From assembly GCA_000697475.1 (NCBI GenBank), contig JNEU01000651.1, positions 33,132 to 97,131 of the forward strand: a stretch of 64,000 bases of DNA, read 5' to 3'. Origin of the DNA: Lichtheimia corymbifera B2541 (lineage: Eukaryota > Mucoromycota > Mucoromycetes > Mucorales > Lichtheimiaceae). Positions 24,891-39,340 of the stretch are shown one piece after another (positions within the stretch are counted from its first letter, which is position 1; each line of letters starts with the position of its first letter). A program made the translations under genes and the position numbers. The notes below the pieces were generated by a model, which was not told where the DNA came from, ran no database searches, and saw only the letters and a list, made by a program, of their open reading frames with translations.

Positions 24891-26253
24891 GTGGCGAGCT
24901 GATAGATTATTGTTGGGGTTATGATTGGTGTGATTGATTGTCGTCCATGGATAAACAAGGTGAGGGTATCCGTCATCCATATCACAAACGAGCCACCACG
25001 AATAATAGGGTGGGATAAATGTGCGTTTCAAAAGGTAACATCAAAGGCAGCTTTCTCGACAAGGCTAGACGCTCGTCCATGACACCATAGATCCCATGTG
25101 GCGGTATATAACGGCATTTGAAGACTTGACCAGAACACTTTAGTGGCGACTTTACATAAGAAAACCCATCCTTAGTAGGGAGGGTTGAAATTGGAACCAT
25201 ACAGCTTTCGCTTGCCAGTAAAAGTTTATTCGATACAAATAATACCGTTTTTGTTAACGGATAACAGAACTAAGCCTACTAGTCATTTGCATGTTTTGTG
25301 ATTTGGTGTTGTCATTATTGGTGATGCACTTGATTTATGCATTGATGAGTAGGGACATGCTGGGGGAGTCAATATGCTCATATCTGCTGCTGCTTGTGTT
25401 GGGGGTTGGGAAAGGTAAAATGGGAAATAATGCAGTGGGTCCTTTTGTGCATGTCGAATATTTCTACTTTGACTTACATTATCCGGTAACGTCTATCATC
25501 AGTATTTTGGCAATACGGGAGGACCTGGACGGGTGACGATTCTCAGATGTCCCATTATGGTGGGAGTGATGTTTCATATACCGGGTTTATGTACACATTG
25601 CCACAAAGGGCTAAAAACTATATAATCGTGGGCATTATGACATCTTCTCTTAGTATTATGATAACCGCCATACTAAGATGAACCCTCCTCCTCCTCCTAC
25701 ATCGCATTTATGAATTACATTGTCTCTCTTTCATCGAGGTCCAAGGGGGAGGAGAGAGAGGTTTGTCCATAAAGGAGTATTATGTGCGTATGTTAATTTG
25801 TACAAGCCATAATGTACGTATGTATGACAATGAGTGTAAAAAGTACAATGACCGATGGTTTATTGTTGTGGAGAGAGCGGAACGTTCCGACGATGAGGAA
25901 TGGGCGTACAAGAATGAGTTTTATGCAGCTGATGGTCAATGTTCCTTTAAGACCGATATCAACAAATAAATGAGAAAGAGAGAGAGAGAAAAAGTCAACA
26001 AAGAGACATGATCTAAAAAAGGGATCTGTAGGGGGTTTCCACCTATATGACTAGGACCGAGATGTGTCATTTGGTTCAAAGGGATATGTGGACTTGTATG
26101 TTTTGTGTGTATGTGGGTGTATAATCCCCTTTATCGTAACCCCCTCTCTCTCTTTCTCCATACAGCTTTCTTCCTTTCTCTTTTTTTTTCTTGCTTCTTA
26201 TCCAACCTAATCCCCCCTTTTTTCGTTCTATCTTGCAAGAGACACAAAGACAT
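24891..26253. other. Intergenic region upstream of the PKA gene
   Basis: No supported gene. Features are a CTC run near 25686, a GA-rich run at 25975-25992, and a C/T-rich leader (26140-26250) immediately before the PKA start codon. Confidence 0.45.
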
Positions 26254-28075
<1,822 letters not shown>

Positions 28076-28337
28076 GGGATTTCCAATAGTCATGTTTCTT
28101 TATCAACAATTTGCTCCATCCACATCATCTCTATCCTACTATTACTATAGCATATTCTACTTTTCATTGTTGGCTACCATCATTTTTACTTGTTGCCGTT
28201 TTCCTTTCATCCACACTCACACACACAACATCCCTGCTTTTACTTGGTTCATTTATTACCATTACAACAAAAGAAAATCTTTCTCCCTCTCGCGCTCTCT
28301 CTTTTTTCTACGACTGCAAATAAGAGGGGGGTGGGGA

Positions 28338-29532
28338 TTATACGGCGGGGTGACATGTAAAATGTTCTTGTGGCTGAGAAGGATCAGCAGGCAAGCAATG
28401 CTTCCAACGTTCGAGTAATTCTTGGAGTCTTGTGATTTGACGTTCGATTTGAGCGGCTGAGTGAATTCGTGATTCATGTAATTGGCGACGAATGGTATGC
28501 AGAGCACTATCGACATTATATCGAGCGAGATCTGCTTGATTCTTGAAATTGCGTTCGAGATAATCATACAACCACTCGATTTCTTTTTCAGTGTATCCGA
28601 TTTGACGCATTGCATTTTCTTCTTGCTCGTACCAAAACTTGGCAAATGACGCACGCCACTGATCCGTCTTTTTGTTGAACTTGTCGACTGCTTTATCAGC
28701 AGCTTGGTTCAATGAATGCACCGCCAATTCTGCTGACCGGGATTGTGCCGCCACCACAGCATATTCCGAAGTCGCTTGGTCACTGATCACTGTGCCGGTA
28801 TCAAATTGACGCTGCCACCAATGCCATGCACGGGAGGACCATGTACGTACACGTGTTTCTACCCATAGACGCCATGCATGGGGATCAATGGTGAATGTCC
28901 AGACACCTGGTGCCGGTGCATAATCCTTAAACACTTGCTTATATTCTTGGAATTTTTCTTCCAATGCATCCAATACACGATCAGCATCCTTGATACCATG
29001 CTGCTCCACTAAATCTTGACGAACACGAGCACGCCAACTGGGAGTGCCAATATCTTGCACACGTAACACGGCCTTGCGTAATGTATTGGCAACAGCCTTG
29101 TTTTGCTCAACACTGAGAAACGGACCCCGCCAGTATTCATCTTGGCAACAGAGTTGCTGCTCTTGTCCATGGCCACGGAAAAATCGCCGAGCCCATACAT
29201 CGTTGACAAGTGCTTCATCAAGATCCTTTTGCAACTGCACAAATTGACTAGGTGTAAGCCGTTCTTTGAGATCATGCAGCTCGCATTCTATCTTCAACTT
29301 TGACAGCTCGCCCTTCAATTCAAGTCGACGCAAGCGTAATTTCAAATCATCAAGTAATCCAGGCTGTGGTAATGGGTGTCGTAGTCTCGCTAGTAATTGC
29401 TCCACATCACCTATATAATAAAAATTGTTTGTTGGATTCAAACTCTGTAGTGTTTGGGTAATAGAATAGCTAACCTCTTGTGCCAATAATGCACACACAA
29501 GCGATCACCAAAAGTAGTATTAGAATACGCAT
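28338..29532 (-). CDS. Secreted or luminal helical protein of unknown function
   Basis: Two exons (29532-29475, 29410-28338) give 376 residues. The start MRILILLLVIACVCIIG is a clear signal peptide. The mature part has no further membrane segment and is strongly helical and charged, with repeated Leu/Arg/Glu spacing (for example LKLRLRRLELKGELSK and QIERQITRLQELLERW). A Trp-rich central part (near ARAWHWWQRQFDTGT) separates two helical halves. Few cysteines are present. I do not recognise a family. It could be a membrane-peripheral ER/nuclear-envelope luminal protein or a secreted protein. It lies 260 bases beyond the PKA stop and is convergent with it. Confidence 0.75.
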
Positions 29533-29812
29533 GAATGTGTATAAAGTGAAAGGAAAGCGAAACCTTGGCGTTCAATTGGGTGGTCCTTCTTTGGAGAGTA
29601 TGAGAAATGCAGCGGTTTCACTTTTTATGAATCCGAGACAATTGTCAATAGGCACATGATTTATTCGTTCAATGTATGGATCTGTGTAGGGTGGGTATGT
29701 GCTACTTCTTTATGTAAAAGAGAACATGGTAAAATATATGGGAGGCTTTTTTTAAAAAGAAAGGGAATGGATCAAGAAGGTATATATATATATGTGTGTG
29801 TGTGTGTAATTA

Positions 29813-32800
29813 CTAGGAAGCGGCTACTTGTATGGCGGTTTCTTCTGGAACGACATCATCCAACACACTGCTGCTGTTGTTACTGCTGCTTGCCATACTG
29901 ATACGGTTGCTGCTTGTGGTGGGCTCAGCTGCATGATTAGAAGAGGATTTGTTGGATTGTTGAGATGGTGGTGGTTGCAGTAAGTCTGGATTGCGAGTTG
30001 ACATGTAACCTCCTTTACCACCCAGATCCAATGCACCGAGTACTGTATGATAAAGGAACTTGTACGACCAAACATTGCCACGCATACGTCGAATATCCAC
30101 AATATATAAACCAGGCAAGTTTTTGATCTTGCATACTTCGATATCAAAGCGGACTTCCTCGCCTGGATCCACCACAGGATCACCATAAATCAAGGACGCA
30201 TTATTATTCTCTTCGGCCGCCATGGCAGTGGCAGTGGCGGTGGCGGTGGTGGTGGTGGATGTTGGATTGTTGCTGGGTCGTCGTAAAAGTTTCCGGAAAC
30301 GTGGACCACCATTCATCCTTCGCTTTTTGGGATCTGTGGATGACGAAGGTGATGGATGTTGTTGTTGACGACGTTTCCTACGCACACACTTGAGCTTGTA
30401 TTCACCATCATCCTTGACGTCAATGCCAATCCTGAGCAATGTTTGTTTGACTTCTAACAAGACTTGTTGTGGTCGTCGTGATGTCAATGCATTTTGAGCC
30501 ACAGCACCATGATATGTGCGTAACTTGCTGTCATTGAAATCAACCCCATACGAGCCAAGTGGTTTGTTCGCAGTAGCAGTAGTAGTAGCAGCACCGCCAG
30601 GATGTAATGGATAATTGTCTCGTGTGGCTAAATGTACATAATAATGAATTCATGGTCTCTTTCAATGCTCATTGTTTTTACACTTACCCATTGGTTTCTT
30701 TTTGAACCAATCCATCAACTTTTTGCCAGCACTCTTGTGCTTGAATTCCTTGCTAGACGGATCAGGGGATGTTGGACTAGGTGGCATACGACTGACAGGT
30801 TGCTCAGATGCAGATGGCATAGGTTGTCTTTCATCATCTTCCTTGACGACCTGGATACTCGGCTTACTAGCACTACTAGCAGATGATACTGCAGTTGGAC
30901 GATTGGATGAACGTCGACTGGAGAATGATATGGTCTTTTTGCCAGTTTCTGAATCCGTAGCCATGGGATTGACCAGCAAACTAAGAGCCTTGCGACGTGT
31001 ACCACGTGATGATGATTGTGGAGTAGGCGTAGAGGGTTGTGGTGCTGGTGGACGAGGCTGATACAAGCTTGCACGAGATGGATCACGCTTATCCTTGGAT
31101 GGTGTTTGTGGTAATGGCTTATGTTCCAAATGACCAACACCATTGGGTGTACTCATAGTCGATACCGGTGATGTAGTAGTAGCATGACTCGTCTCCATCA
31201 TGGTTGGATCATGTTGTTGTTGTCGCTGAACACTCGAAAGGAATTTGGCATGCAAAATAGAGCCTGATGTAGCAGGAGAAGATGATTGTTGTGATGGAAG
31301 AGCTGAAACGGGTCGTTTGGAAGAGGATGGTGTAGTCTTTGGAAGCAGTAAACTCTTGATACGATCACTTCCACGCTTTTTACTGCTAGCAGATGGACGT
31401 GGTTGAGGAGTGGTGGGAGGCTCTTGTTGCTCATCTACCATATTGGTATCTTCTTCAACTTCGGTAGGCTCGAGATGTTGTTGTTCCACTGGTTTTTCTT
31501 CAGTGCTGATATGTGCTGAAGCAGGTAATTCGAGTGATGATGGATTGTTGTATGTACCCTCTTCCTTCTCCTCCTTCTCCTCGTTTGTAGCAGCATCAAT
31601 TGGGGTTTTGTTGTCTTCGGCAGCGAGTTCCGAGATTGATTCGCTTTGCACAAGATTCTCCTTTTCCTTTTCTGAATCAATATCCATGTTGTCTTGAGGC
31701 ACCATTTGATCATCGTCCTCGTCCTCATGCGTAGGTGTAGCCATTCGTTCTTTTGATTCAGGCACCACACCATCCTCTTGATTATGGGCCATGTCACTGG
31801 ACGATTTGTTGTCAGGTTGAGCTGGTGGAGGAGTAGGTTCTTGAACAGGTGTAGGCAATGGCAAGTCAGCTGTGCTCTCAGCTTCTCGCTCAAGCTCATG
31901 AATCGATCGATGGAACAAGGAACGGTGAGGAGCGAGCCAAGGATGATCCATAATGGTTTCCATAGTACAACGCTTTGCAGGATCTGGAACCAGCATCTTG
32001 CGCAATAAGTCGCGTGCTTCAGGGCTGACATAATCGGGAAAAGCAAGCTCTGTGTTGAGGATATACTTGTAGAGCAAGTTGATATTGTCGCCATCCGGGT
32101 TGGCAGGATCATCATCAAAGGGCAGGTATCCACACAACATGGCGTATAAAATAACACCGCACGACCAAATGTCGACTGCTGAACCCACGTATAATCCTTC
32201 GCTGATCACAAGTTCGGGTGCCGCATAACACGGTGATCCACACGATGTTGACATGAGATCATCCTTGGTCGAAGAGAATTGGTTTGCAAAGCCAAAGTCG
32301 GTGATGATAACGCATCGATTCCGATCGAGTAGCAAGTTTTCCTATAATGAAACAAGCATGTAAGACTTATGCCTCCTCTCAATGGCTGATGATGATGCAC
32401 ATACCAACTTGAGATCACGATGAATAATGTGCTTCTGATGCATGTAATGGACACCGCTAATGAGTTGAGCAAAGAGTCGACTAGCATCCTTTTCCTTCAA
32501 GTATCGATGAGCCAAGATGTATTCAAACAACTCGCCACCTAATAAAGAACGATGATGATTAGAGGCTAATTCAAAGCGAGTAAAGCAAATTTACCTGAAG
32601 CGCATTGTAGAATGATGCCAATGTATCGTTCAGTCTCCAGGACGTCGTATAGTTTGACAATATAGGGGTGTCGCACTTTCTACATGATTTTGCCACGGGA
32701 ATGGCTTGTGAGCACGTGTTTGTATCAGGCACACACACAACCCCCACTCACACACAATAACAACAACAATCAAATGTGCATATTTACCCTTAAAACGTTG

Positions 32801-33529
32801 ATCTCCCGCTCAACTTTACTCATCCTCGTGGTCGAGTCAATGTTATCCTTTTTAATCAATTTGATCGCCACCTAACATAATAAAGCCATGTGAGTCATTT
32901 GTATGTATGAGATACAGTACACACACAAAACACAAACATACCTCATGGCCGGTTTCGATGTGGATGCCCAATTTGACCTTGCCAAATTCACCTTCACCCA
33001 ATGTTTGTAATAACAAGTACGGACCAAAGACAGTAGGTTTACGGCCAGGAGGTGGATGATAGTGGTACAACTGATAATAATATTGCCACCATGGTTGCTC
33101 GGCTGCTTGAGCCAAGAGCTGTTGTTGCTGTTCGGCCAGCTGTTGTTGGTGTCGAAGCACAGCATGTTGTAACTCACTGGGCATAGCTGTTACAGAGTAA
33201 GCACGCTGTTGTTGTTGTTGGTGCCTTGGAGAATAAGGTGCAAAGCCTGGTGATGGTGGCGGTGGCGATGCATAATATTGAGAAGAATTGTAATAGTTGG
33301 TTTGGGTTGTTGTCGACTCGGTCAGTGTCGATTGAGGACGTTGACGTTGCTGTTGTTGGTGTTGTTCCTGGCCAATGTCATCTTGTAGTAATGGGTGTTG
33401 AGGCTGGTTTGGAGTTATTGAAGCATGGTCGACTGTCATTGCGTGTGGAATGGGGTCATCTGTGTTGTCGTGATGAGCAGAGGTGTTGGTGGTGGGAGGA
33501 AAGGATTCCTGCGCAAGCGGGTGTATCAT
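29813..33529 (-). CDS. KIN4-like CAMK-family serine/threonine kinase with C-terminal KA1-like domain
   Basis: Six exons (33529-32942, 32871-32788, 32679-32595, 32538-32405, 32341-30688, 30627-29813) give 1,119 residues. Residues 1-165 are Gln/Pro-rich. The kinase domain (about 170-430) has [37 protein letters not shown], the activation loop [11 protein letters not shown] and [14 protein letters not shown] long disordered, acidic and Ser/Pro-rich linker follows. The last 230 residues hold a conserved [15 protein letters not shown] and [20 protein letters not shown] block that resembles a KA1 membrane/autoinhibitory domain. The pattern fits the fungal KIN4 branch of the SNF1-related kinases, which act in stress and spindle-position signalling; KIN1 or a Mucoromycota-specific relative is the alternative. 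The ATG at 33529 (MIHPLAQE) is the first in frame. Confidence 0.85.
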
Positions 33530-35596
33530 GCTGGTGAATATGAAATTGGAAGGCACTCAAAAAGGGGAGGAGATACACAAAAGGGAAAGAAGAGTAGTAA
33601 ACCGCTTGAAACGAATACGGGATGCAAGGAGAATAGTACGATTGTAAACGTGTGTGTGTGTGTGTGCGTGTATGTGTATGTATGCGGTAAATGGGAGCAA
33701 ATGAATAATAATACTTTGTCGGCTTACAGGCACATGTAAGGATAGTTCGGAAAAGATGTTTAAAGAATGAGAGAGAAGAGAGAAAGGATTACTTTATGCT
33801 TATGAATGCTCGTTGTCTTTTTTGATTGCCACACACAAATATACACAACATATACACAACACACGCGTTCTTTCTCTCTTTTTCTCCTTGTTATTCTTAT
33901 ATCTTGCCCGTCTCATCAAACTCTGTCATCCATAAACTTTCTCTTCTCAGCAAGCATTGGGTGCACCACCATTTGAGCGGATCCAAATCAAAGTTACACA
34001 CGCAATTCGATTGCCACCCGCGTCTGGCGTTCAGGGTCACCATTTATAGATCGTCTTCATGAGCCTCTCACCATTTTTGCCTACATCACTCGTTTGTCTT
34101 CAATCCCATCAAGCAAAACCCTCCTCCACCTCATTTTACAACGCATGTACTTATTCTCTCTCACACTAAACTGCATCTTGTTATTAACCATATGCGTGAC
34201 CTTGTCACTTGTTGCTCTATCCACTTTACATTGTTTTCAACGGTTCTACTACCTATTGCAAAAACCATGTTGCACAACAGCGGTGTATACAACTTGTTGA
34301 CAAGTCGGATAATCAACATCACGCAAAGCGAAGGAGAGAATCTCCAATGCCTTCAATAGGTGTTTGTGGAAAGCTAACATGAGGATTGCCTACTACTGCT
34401 ACTATGATGTGCTTTAGTGTCGTACAGCCTTTGAATTGCTATGAGGTGATCAATTTCACTTTAACTGTCATTCGGGCCTGGTGATGCATTATTACCCGCG
34501 GCCGCCGCTGCTGCTGCTGATACATAGATTGCATCAACATATGACTGCACTTGATCTTCTTAATGCACAAAAATCATCCAAGAACGATTTTACTCCTCCT
34601 CTTCATCCAATAAACCATTCCGTTACAGCTCACCCTTTTTGCTTTTGCTGTCTCAGAAACAACCACTGTGTGTGTGTGTAAGCAAATTTTGTTATCATGG
34701 ATCAGAAAGGAGATAGATGACGCCTATCGCAAAAACACGGAAAGATCGGGAGGAAATACCGGGCCAAGACTGCTTTGTTATACTCATCAACCAAATGTTT
34801 ACCTTTCACCCGGGCTGTCTTATATATATTAATCATGCATCACATGCATGCTGCGTACACACATATACAAAAGTAGCAAGTCCTAAGAAGTGATGAGCAA
34901 CCTTGTATAGAGAGAGTGTGTGTGGCTTCTTGGCTTAACCCCTTGTGCATTGTGTGCCAAAAACAGCATGCCCACAGACTTGAAAGCCCACATGTCAAGA
35001 TGAAATGATGCGAGGATGAGATATTGTTGCATGTAAAAAGTGGAAGCATAATACTACTACATACATCAGATGCAAATCGGACGTTGTTTCAAGAGCGCAC
35101 CTGGTTGATATTTGAATGTGTCAATAACCATATCCGACGAAGTGATGATGTATTATCATCATCACCAGCCATCAACATAAAGCTGTTTATAGCACAAGTG
35201 CGGCACAGACGTCAGAGCCAAGCTTACATTCATGAAAGGGAAAAAGGGAGGTGATGGGAAGGCACACAGCAAAAAGAGGGAGGGGTGATGGTTTCCTCTT
35301 TGTTTTGTATGTTGCTATATTTATTGTCTTTTTGTATGGTGGAAAAGTCGCATGTTGCTGCATGCATGCACGTCCTTCTTGTCAATTTCTTTTGGCTCTG
35401 CTCCCATATGTTCTCTTTTTGACAGGTTATCAAGTTGGTGGGAGACACGACGGTGCCACGAGACAACACTTGGTTTTCGCTTGGACGTAATTGCAACAAA
35501 CGTAAACTGTCAGGTTGATGGTGGGATATATACACGTCAACATGTGGGGGATTGTATATGTCTTTACATGGCTGATTGTGCATCCTCCTTTTTTGC
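33530..35596. other. Intergenic region between KIN4-like and homeobox genes
   Basis: Two divergent genes flank this 2 kb. It contains TG-rich microsatellite sequence at 33648-33685, AT-rich stretches and no coherent coding frame. Confidence 0.45.
33648..33685 (+). repeat. TG-rich microsatellite
   Basis: An uninterrupted GT run followed by imperfect GTAT units lies in the 5' region of the KIN4-like kinase gene. Confidence 0.75.
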
Positions 35597-35604
35597 TATA
35601 AAAA
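35597..35604 (+). promoter_or_regulatory. TATA box of the TALE homeobox gene
   Basis: TATAAAAA lies about 190 bases before the start codon, followed by a long T/C-rich leader. Confidence 0.6.
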
Positions 35605-35785
35605 GCAGAGTGCCGGTCAAGCCCACCATCACGAGAGGACTTTGATGCTGTATTAGAGCAGTGCTGAGCGATATTTCAACAAGCCCTTTCTTATTTTATT
35701 TCTTCCTGTCATCGTCATTTCCCATATTCATCCTCCTTTTTCTTCTTTTTGACTTTTTTTTCTCGCCCACCTTATATCAACAACC

Positions 35786-36409
35786 ATGCACACTCAACAA
35801 CACTTTCATCCTGTCATCCTCTTCCACGATCAGCAAGTTGCCTATGGTGACCCCTATTACCAACCCATGATTCAAATTAAAAAGCAACGTACAAACGAGA
35901 TGCTTAGAGCCAACAGCCAGTGGTGGCAGCATATAGCAATGTCAATGATGGATGAAGATGATGATGCCGTTACCACCGGTGGCAGCAGCAACAGCAACAG
36001 CAGCAGTCCTTTATCCACGGCATCTTCATGTTCGTCATTGTCTCCAAAACAACCATGCTTGACATCTCCCTTACATCATCAGCCATATATGTCACATCAG
36101 CAGCTTGCTGCATCTGAAAAACAAAGACCAACAACAAAGATCACCAAAGATAATACAAGGCCATCCATGACCACCACCACCACCGGCACCAATCATGTCA
36201 AACGTCGACGTGGCAATCTACCTAAATCAGTTACCGCTATCCTAAAGCAATGGCTGATGGACCATTTTCAACATCCATATCCCACTGAGCAAGAAAAAAT
36301 GATGCTATGTCGCAAAACGGGCTTGACAGTGAGCCAAATCAGTAACTGGTTTATCAATGCTCGGCGACGCATCTTGCCTTTAGTACGTATGTCTCACCAT
36401 CAACAATGA
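35786..36409 (+). CDS. TALE-class homeodomain transcription factor
   Basis: A single exon encodes 207 residues. A homeodomain occupies about residues 137-200: a basic KRRRGNLPK lead, the TALE three-residue loop extension around [12 protein letters not shown], and the recognition helix [11 protein letters not shown]. This is the KN-type homeobox (PF05920) used by fungal mating-type, CUP9/TOS8-like and developmental regulators. The N-terminal 135 residues are Gln/Ser-rich and low complexity. A nuclear DNA-binding role follows from the family; the target genes are unknown. The recognition helix is complete, so binding should be intact. No mating-locus partner was seen next to it. Confidence 0.9.
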   Translation: MHTQQHFHPVILFHDQQVAYGDPYYQPMIQIKKQRTNEMLRANSQWWQHIAMSMMDEDDDAVTTGGSSNSNSSSPLSTASSCSSLSPKQPCLTSPLHHQPYMSHQQLAASEKQRPTTKITKDNTRPSMTTTTTGTNHVKRRRGNLPKSVTAILKQWLMDHFQHPYPTEQEKMMLCRKTGLTVSQISNWFINARRRILPLVRMSHHQQ

Positions 36410-37966
36410 TCAAGCGGATCATAAATCACCACCATCATCGTCGTTTGCTTCACCAACAACAAAGCAGAACCCCATTGTCACTCGTTGTCTGTATCTGTAC
36501 CACGTATTACCAAGACCCAAGTCGTGTGACCCAACTCCCCATTACCCGTTTTATATATATACAACACACGCACGCATACATATTTCTCATCATCTACCAT
36601 CCTCCCGGTATCGCATCATGTCTAATGTATTTTTTACACGCTTTATCATTTCCCATAAATGTTATACATTCATTATCTTCTTTTTTTGTTGGGGTGATGG
36701 AAGAGCGTGCGAATAGATTTGTTGCATTCTGTTAGATTAGATATAGCATTATATATCACTACCACCATCACCACCCTTCTATCACTTTTCCATAATGGAT
36801 GTATTATAAAGTACACGCTGTGTGTGTGTGTGTGTGTGTGTGTCAGCAGCCTAGACCACCCGTCGCAGATTCTGTATATCGATAAGAATGGATAGCGTGC
36901 TTCTCGGCTTCGGTTCCGGTACGGCCCGTTGTTCAAAAATGGGCCATGTTGAGATCAAAAGGAGAGGGAAGGGTGAAGCTGAGAAATGAAAAAAGAAAAA
37001 CGTGTACAAGTCACCAGGTCCAAATGAGTGTTCATGCATGATCAAGAAGTCCGTTCATTTGTTGGCACGCATTGTCGACAAAAGAAAATCGTTGCGGATC
37101 TCCAATGCGTGGGACAACGCATTGTCCAGGTTACAGTTTGCCCGTTTTGGGATAGGGATACTTGATCTGCTACATCTTGCTGATTACAATAACGATATAT
37201 GTGCATTGGTATGTGTGTGAGAATGATACCAAGAAACGCCCATTGTCTGCTGATTGTTTGTGTGTAAAAGAGAGAGAGAGAAGAAAGAGAGCAAAGATAT
37301 CTTGTACACGCTTGCACGCTAATGGTAACAATTGTTGGGGAAAGCGAAAAGGGTTACAGATCCGACGACCCAATGCGGTTTAACACTTGTTTCTTGCAAC
37401 ATGGTGTGATAAGATCATGGACGCACGCACACACACTTCTGCAATGTAAAACAAACAAAAGGTCGGTTATTGTTGGTCGCTGGTTGCACCATCATCTCGG
37501 ATAAGTATACAATAATAGCGACATCCCTGTATAAGGTAAACGAGTGTGGAGCAAACCTTGATATGCAAACAACCGCCAAAACTTTGATAATACGATAGTA
37601 GCATTGAAAAAGCAAACCAACACCACCTTTTTCATTCCAAAGGAGATCGAATGACAAGGGAGATAATGGCTTCGAAAAAGGCATGGCAAGTATGCTCCTC
37701 TACCTTTATGCTGGTCCACTCAAACTAGCAGTAGTCTCGACTCGTTTTAGACCTCCTTGCTTTTACTGTGCCTCTCTCTTTTAATTCCGGTTTGTTTCCC
37801 TTGGATGGCAGGTTGATAGGCAATAGAGATCTTTATCACCATGTTGATATGGTGTGGGAATGCATCTTCCCCCCTCCCCCAACCATAGCAAATAACAAAA
37901 AAACTTTTCGCTTGTATAACAATAGGATATTATCTGATATCTACCCACATTGCCGGTTGCTTTGAC
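36410..37966. other. Intergenic region
   Basis: About 1.6 kb between two plus-strand genes. It contains a TG microsatellite at 36820-36844 and C/T-rich leader sequence near the CBM21 gene. No coding frame is convincing. Confidence 0.45.
36820..36844 (+). repeat. TG microsatellite
   Basis: About eleven uninterrupted TG dinucleotides. Confidence 0.85.
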
Positions 37967-37976
37967 ATACATAAAA
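37967..37976 (+). promoter_or_regulatory. Probable TATA element of the CBM21 gene
   Basis: ACATAAAAGG lies about 150 bases before the start codon and is followed by C/T-rich leader. It is a weaker match than the other TATA boxes in the window. Confidence 0.35.
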
Positions 37977-38122
37977 GGTCCCTATCAGGGTGCCACACCA
38001 CCAGTTTTCTTTCTCCTCGAGCACTTCCTTCAAAGCAACTCCTTATCTTCCCATCTTGCAAGAGGCCTGTTAGTCTTTCTCTTTGCCTTTTCTCCTTTTT
38101 ATTCTTCTCTCATATTATCAAC

Positions 38123-39340
38123 ATGGCTCTAGCACCTACCACATACTCGCCACCTAGCATGTATCTTAATGCCCTTGAGAAGCATCACCATCATCATCAT
38201 AACATCCATCATATCCATTTTTCTTCTCTTACCCAACAAGCCGAACGACGGCTACAGCAACAACAACAGCAACAACAGCCCCATCTCCAACGACGAGTGA
38301 CCCTTTTGCATCAAAAGCCAATGTCTGCTGCTGCTACACAGTCATCATCATCATCATCATCCACAAAAAAGAGCGAAGAACATGTTGTGCATAAAAAGAA
38401 GACCAAGTCGGTGAGATTCCATGAGGATAAGCTTGAACACGTACGATTGTTTCTCAAGACACAAAGACCTTTGGCTGTTCGAGCGGGTGATCCTAAACGG
38501 TCGATGCCTGCACTAACAGCCAAGTTTCCCAATTGGCCTGAAAAGGTTGTCATGACACGTCAACGCGACGACACAATGGTTCGCATGGAGACGGTGCAGC
38601 TGCTTGATCAAGATGACGATGAAATGGTGATACTGACAGGGCGATGTCGAGTAGCCAACATTGCATTCCATAAACGTGTGGTGGTGCGATACACAACCGA
38701 CTACTGGCAATCATATCATGAGACTGAAGCTATCTACCGTGAGCCGATTGGCGCTAGTGCCAACACATGGGACCGATTTACTTTTCGTATCAACCTTGAA
38801 CAACAACAACAACCTTGCACTGTATATATGGTACTACGCTACACGGTCCATGATAATGAATTTTGGGACAACAATGAAGGGCTCAACTACCAAGTGGATC
38901 TTGAATTGGCCGAGGAGGACGATGATGATGTTGATGAAGAAACGTTATCCACGACCACCAAGGTAGCATCCAACAAGGAAGGTGTATTGCAGAAACACGA
39001 AAATGGATTATCCAACACCAACAACATCAAGCATCATGAAAATCCTCGTCAAAAGAAAATCGTCAAGAAGAAACTTGGCCATCGATATGACTTTGGTGCA
39101 TCCTTATCTGCTGCTAAAAAGATGGAGCCTGTGGTGAAGCCATCGTTTGCCAACATGACTACAACAACAACAATAACAACCACCCCCGCACCCTTTGTCA
39201 TGATGACGGCAACCTTGGAGAATGACGACCAAGCTAAATACCATGACCTGGTGAGCAAATATTGCTTCTATGGCAATCCTCGTGCAGCAACATCTGGTGC
39301 CGCTGCTTCTGCAACCACTGCTGAGCCGATCTGCGGCTAA
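38123..39340 (+). CDS. CBM21 glycogen-targeting regulatory subunit of protein phosphatase 1
   Basis: A single exon encodes 405 residues. A PP1-docking RVxF motif is present at about residue 95 (KSVRF, within KKTKSVRFHEDKLEHVRLF). A CBM21 domain follows at about 170-275, with VRYTTDYWQSYHE and the glycogen-binding signature FWDNNEGLNY. This order is that of PPP1R3 proteins and yeast GAC1/PIG, which tether PP1 to glycogen and activate glycogen synthase. Low-complexity His, Gln and Ser runs occupy residues 10-85 and the C-terminal third is disordered. The gene probably opposes PKA signalling on glycogen metabolism, though nothing here shows shared regulation with the PKA gene 10 kb away. Confidence 0.92.
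   Translation: MALAPTTYSPPSMYLNALEKHHHHHHNIHHIHFSSLTQQAERRLQQQQQQQQPHLQRRVTLLHQKPMSAAATQSSSSSSSTKKSEEHVVHKKKTKSVRFHEDKLEHVRLFLKTQRPLAVRAGDPKRSMPALTAKFPNWPEKVVMTRQRDDTMVRMETVQLLDQDDDEMVILTGRCRVANIAFHKRVVVRYTTDYWQSYHETEAIYREPIGASANTWDRFTFRINLEQQQQPCTVYMVLRYTVHDNEFWDNNEGLNYQVDLELAEEDDDDVDEETLSTTTKVASNKEGVLQKHENGLSNTNNIKHHENPRQKKIVKKKLGHRYDFGASLSAAKKMEPVVKPSFANMTTTTTITTTPAPFVMMTATLENDDQAKYHDLVSKYCFYGNPRAATSGAAASATTAEPICG

Noticed and set aside
33530..33556. Upstream extension of the KIN4-like kinase start
   Set aside because: The extra codons begin with GTG, not ATG; the first in-frame ATG is at 33529.
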